A stretch of DNA of 64,000 nt from Crossaster papposus (lineage: Eukaryota > Echinodermata > Asteroidea > Velatida > Solasteridae): assembly GCA_037893245.1 (NCBI GenBank), contig JBAIAA010000506.1:1735001-1799000 (forward strand). Reading direction: 5' to 3'. The first letter of the stretch is position 1; each line of letters starts with the position of its first letter. Under the pieces are notes generated by a model, which had not been told where the DNA came from, made no database searches, and saw only the letters and a list, made by a program, of their open reading frames with translations. The position numbers and the translations under genes are program-made. Below, piece after piece: positions 60,701-64,000 of this stretch.

Positions 60701-63700
60701 ACACTTCTTTCCCCTAACATATTTAACTCGAGGGCTTGTTCCGACATCAGGTGTCTATTTCTGTCCTGAAATTATCATTTTTGACATCATTTTTGACATC
60801 ATTTTTTATATCATTTTTTACATCATTTTTTACATCATTTTTTACATCATTTTTTACATCATTTTTGACTGTAAGACTGAAAATTTATAATGCACACTTC
60901 TTTCCCTTAACATATTTAACTCGAGGGCTTGTTCCGACATCAGGTGTCTATTTCTGTCCTGAAATTATCCTTTTTGACATCATTTTTGACATAATTTTTG
61001 ACATCATTTTTGACATCATTTTTGACATCATTGTTTACATCATTTTTTACATCATTTTTTACATCATTTTTGACTGTAAGACTGAAAATTTAAAATGCAC
61101 ACTTCTTTCCCTTAACATATTTAACTCGAGGGCTTGTTCCGACATCAGGACACTTATTTCCCTTTACATATTTAACTCGAGGGCTTGTTCCGACATCATG
61201 TGTCTATTTCTGTCCTGAAATTATCATTTTTGACATCATTTTTGACATCATTTTTGACATCATTTTTGACATCATTTTTGACATCATTTTTGAATGTAAG
61301 ACTGAAAATTTATAATGCACACTTCTTTCCCTTAACATATTTAACTCGAGGGCTTGTTCCGACATCAGGTGTCTATTTCTGTCCTGAAATTATCATTTTT
61401 GACATCATTTTTGACATCATTTTTGACATCATTTTTGACATCATTTTTGACATCATTTTTGAATGTAAGACTGAACATTTATAAAGCACACTTCTTTCCC
61501 TTAACATATTTAACTCGAGGGCTTGTTCCGACATCAGGTGTCTATTTCTGTCCTGAAATTATCATTTTTGACATCATTTTTGACATCATATTTGACATCA
61601 TTTTTGACATCATTTTTGACATCATTTTTGACATCATTTTTGACTGTAAGACTGAAAATGTATAATGCACACTTCTTTCCCTTAACATATTTAACTCGAG
61701 GGCTTGTTCCGTCATCAGGTGTATATTTCTTATGCACATTTCTTTCCCTTTACATATTTAACTCGAGGGCTTGTTCCGACATCAGGTGTTTATTTCTTAT
61801 GCACACTTCTTTCCCTTTACATATTTAACTCGAGGGCTTGTTCCGACCTCAGGTGTTTATTTCTGATGCACACTTCTTTCCTTTTACATATTTAACTCGA
61901 GGGCTTGTTCCGACATCAGGTGTCTATTTCTGTCCTGAAATTATCATTTTTGACATCATTTTTGACATCATTTTTGAATGTAAGACTGAAAATTTATAAA
62001 GCACACTTCTTTCCCCTAACATATTTAACTCGAGGGCTTGTTCCGACATCAGGTGTCTATTTCTGTCCTGAAATTATCATTTTTGACATCATTTTTGACA
62101 TCATTTTTTATATCATTTTTTACATCATTTTTTACATCATTTTTTACATCATTTTTTACATCATTTTTGACTGTAAGACTGAAAATTTATAATGCACACT
62201 TCTTTCCCTTAACATATTTAACTCGAGGGCTTGTTCCGACATCAGGTGTCTATTTCTGTCCTGAAATTATCCTTTTTGACATCATTTTTGACATCATTTT
62301 TGACATAATTTTTGACATCATTTTTGACATCATTGTTTACATCATTTTTTACATCATTTTTTACATCATTTTTGACTGTAAGACTGAAAATTTAAAATGC
62401 ACACTTCTTTCCCTTAACATATTTAACTCGAGGGCTTGTTCCGACATCAGGACACTTATTTCCCTTTACATATTTAACTCGAGGGCTTGTTCCGACATCA
62501 TGTGTCTATTTCTGTCCTGAAATTATCATTTTTGACATCATTTTTGACATCATTTTTGACATCATTTTTGACATCATTTTTGACATCATTTTTGAATGTA
62601 AGACTGAAAATTTATAATGCACACTTCTTTCCCTTAACATATTTAACTCGAGGGCTTGTTCCGACATCAGGTGTCTATTTCTGTCCTGAAATTATCATTT
62701 TTGACATCATTTTTTACATCATTTTTGACATCATTTTTGACTGTAAGACTGAACATTTATAATGCACACTTCTTTCCCTTAACATATTTAACTCGAGGGC
62801 TTGTTCCGACATCAGGTGTCTATTTTTGTCCTGAAATTTGTCATTTTTGACATCATTTTTGACATCATTTTTGACATCATTTTTTAATGTAAGACTAAAA
62901 ATTTATAAAGCACACTTCTTTCCCTTAACATATTTAACTCGAGGGCTTGTTCCGACATCAGGTGTCTATTTCTGTCCTGAAATTATCATTTTTGACATCA
63001 TTTTTTACATCATTTTTTATATCATTTTTTACATCATTTTTTACATCATTTTTTACATCATTTTTGACTGTAAGACTGAAAATTTATAATGCACACTTCT
63101 TTCCCTTAACATATTTAACTCGAGGGCTTGTTCCGACATCAGGTGTTTATTTCTTATGCACACTTCTTTCCCTTTACATATTTAACTCGAGGGCTTGTTC
63201 CGACATCAGGTGTTTATTTCTTATGCACACTTCTTTCCCTTTACATATTTAACTCGAGGGCTTGTTCCGACATCAGGTGTTTATTTCTCATGCACACTTC
63301 TTTCCCTTTACATATTAAACTCGAGGGCTTGTTCCGACATCAGGTGTTTATTTCTTATGCACACTTCTTTCCCTTAACGTATTTAACTCGAGGGCTTGTT
63401 CCGACATCAGGTGTTTATTTCTTATGCACACTTCTTTCCCTTTACATATTTAACTCGAGGTCTTGTTCAGACATCGGGGGTTTATTTCTTATGCACACTT
63501 CTTTCCCTTAACATATTTAACTCGAGGGCTTGTTCCGTCATCAGGTGTTTATTTCTTATGCACACTTCTTTCCCTTTACATATTTAACTCGAGGGCTTGT
63601 TCCGACCTCAGGTGTTTATTTCTGATGCACACTTCTTTCCTTTTACATATTTAACTCGAGGGCTTGTTCCGACATCAGGTGTTTATTTCTTATGCACACT

Positions 63701-64000
63701 TCTTTCCCTTTACATATTTAACTCGAGGGCTTGTTCCGACATCAGGTGTTTATTTATGTCCTGAAATTATCATTTTTGACATTATTATTGACATCATTTT
63801 TGACATCATTGTTGACATCATTTTTGACATCATTTTTGACATCATTTTTGACTGTAAGACTGAACATTTATAATGCACACTTCTTTCCCTTAACATATTT
63901 AACTCGAGGGCTTGTTCCGACATCAGGTGTCTATTTCTGTCCTGAAATTATCATTTTTGACATCATTTTTGACATCATTTTTGACATCATTTTTGACATC
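54719..64000. repeat. Youngest-looking HOR expansion at the right edge
   Basis: Five successive HORs carry the linked variants CCCCTAACATATTT and ATTATCCTTTTTGACATC, found nowhere to the left. Their TAC-type B units start at 54864, 56142, 58579, 60736 and 62038, giving spacings of 1278, 2437, 2157 and 1302 bp. The differences come from presence or absence of a segment bearing TTTATTTATGTCCTG, AAATTTGTCATT and A* units (57323-58433, 59480-60590, 62763 onward). The copy at 58841 also lacks the 51-bp unit and its neighbours (about 268 bp). The window ends inside this domain, so its full extent is unknown. Confidence 0.82.

Larger units (their letters stand above)
46473..64000. repeat. Satellite array, right part: same family, distinct HOR variants
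   Basis: The array resumes in exactly the register in which the transposon interrupted it and continues to the window edge, where it is cut inside a 12-bp tract. The unit grammar is that of the left part. Several variants are confined to this side or to the last kilobase before the insertion. These are TTTATTTATGTCCTG at the start of B segments (44849 onward), CATATTAAACTCGAG in place of CATATTTAACTCGAG (45520 onward), CCCCTAACATATTT and ATTATCCTTTTTGAC (both from about 54.8 kb). The private variants show that this side was amplified from its own HOR templates. Confidence 0.97.

Noticed and set aside
1..64000. CRISPR-like appearance of regularly repeated units
   Set aside because: The units are contiguous direct repeats with no unique spacers. 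The variable parts are 12-bp tandem repeats, there are no cas genes, and the inserted transposon is of eukaryotic type.
1..64000. Telomeric or ribosomal repeat identity
   Set aside because: No TTAGGG-type or similar telomere motif runs occur, and no rRNA or tRNA-like segments are visible. The 12-bp TTTTTGACATCA tract is not a known telomere repeat form that I recognise.
1..64000. An undescribed gene system hidden in the array
   Set aside because: I looked for complex, non-repeat sequence on both strands and found only the 756-bp transposon. Nothing else departs from the monomer grammar by more than small indels and substitutions.

Overview
The window is almost entirely one satellite DNA array. 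No intact protein-coding gene, tRNA, rRNA or other RNA gene can be supported in it. The organism is a eukaryote and probably an animal. The evidence is a multi-kilobase higher-order tandem array plus one non-autonomous DNA transposon with TTAA target duplication and piggyBac-type ends. I cannot name the species from sequence alone.

Array grammar. The basic monomer (A unit) is 67 bp. In order it carries CTCGAG (an XhoI site), GGGCTTGTTCCGACATCAGG, TGTTTATTTCTTATGCACAC, TTCTTTCCCTTTACATATTT and AA. A longer B unit is the same monomer opened in the middle, between TATTTCT and ATGCACAC. The extra segment begins GTCCTGAAATTATCA, carries a variable number of 12-bp repeats (TTTTTGACATCA or the sister form TTTTTTACATCA), and closes with GACTGTAAGACTGAAAAT. 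B units run from 133 to 277 bp and mostly differ in 12-bp steps. A third, 51-bp unit lacks 16 bp of the A monomer. A, B and 51-bp units are joined into higher-order repeats (HORs) of about 0.65 to 2.4 kb. The clearest is a 784-bp HOR of nine A units and one 181-bp B unit. Larger paralogous blocks recur up to about 8.2 kb apart.

Layout. From 1 to about 44.8 kb one family of HOR variants dominates, with local tandem duplications at several scales (693, 784, 1490, 2247 bp and others). From about 44.8 kb to the end a second family appears with private variants. Its last 9 kb (54.7-64 kb) looks like a young local expansion. At 45717-46472 a 756-bp piggyBac-like element interrupts one monomer and is flanked by exact TTAA duplications. 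On the minus strand it keeps a frameshifted N-terminal scrap of a transposase and lacks the catalytic core.

Most long open frames here are by-products of the repeats. Nearly every unit length is 1 modulo 3, the plus-strand frames begin at TTG rather than ATG, and the 12-bp tract is open in five of six frames. Nothing looks like an operon, defence system or gene pathway. The interest lies in array architecture and evolution: a minisatellite nested in a satellite, HOR turnover at monomer resolution, and a transposon insertion that can be placed in time relative to the duplications.
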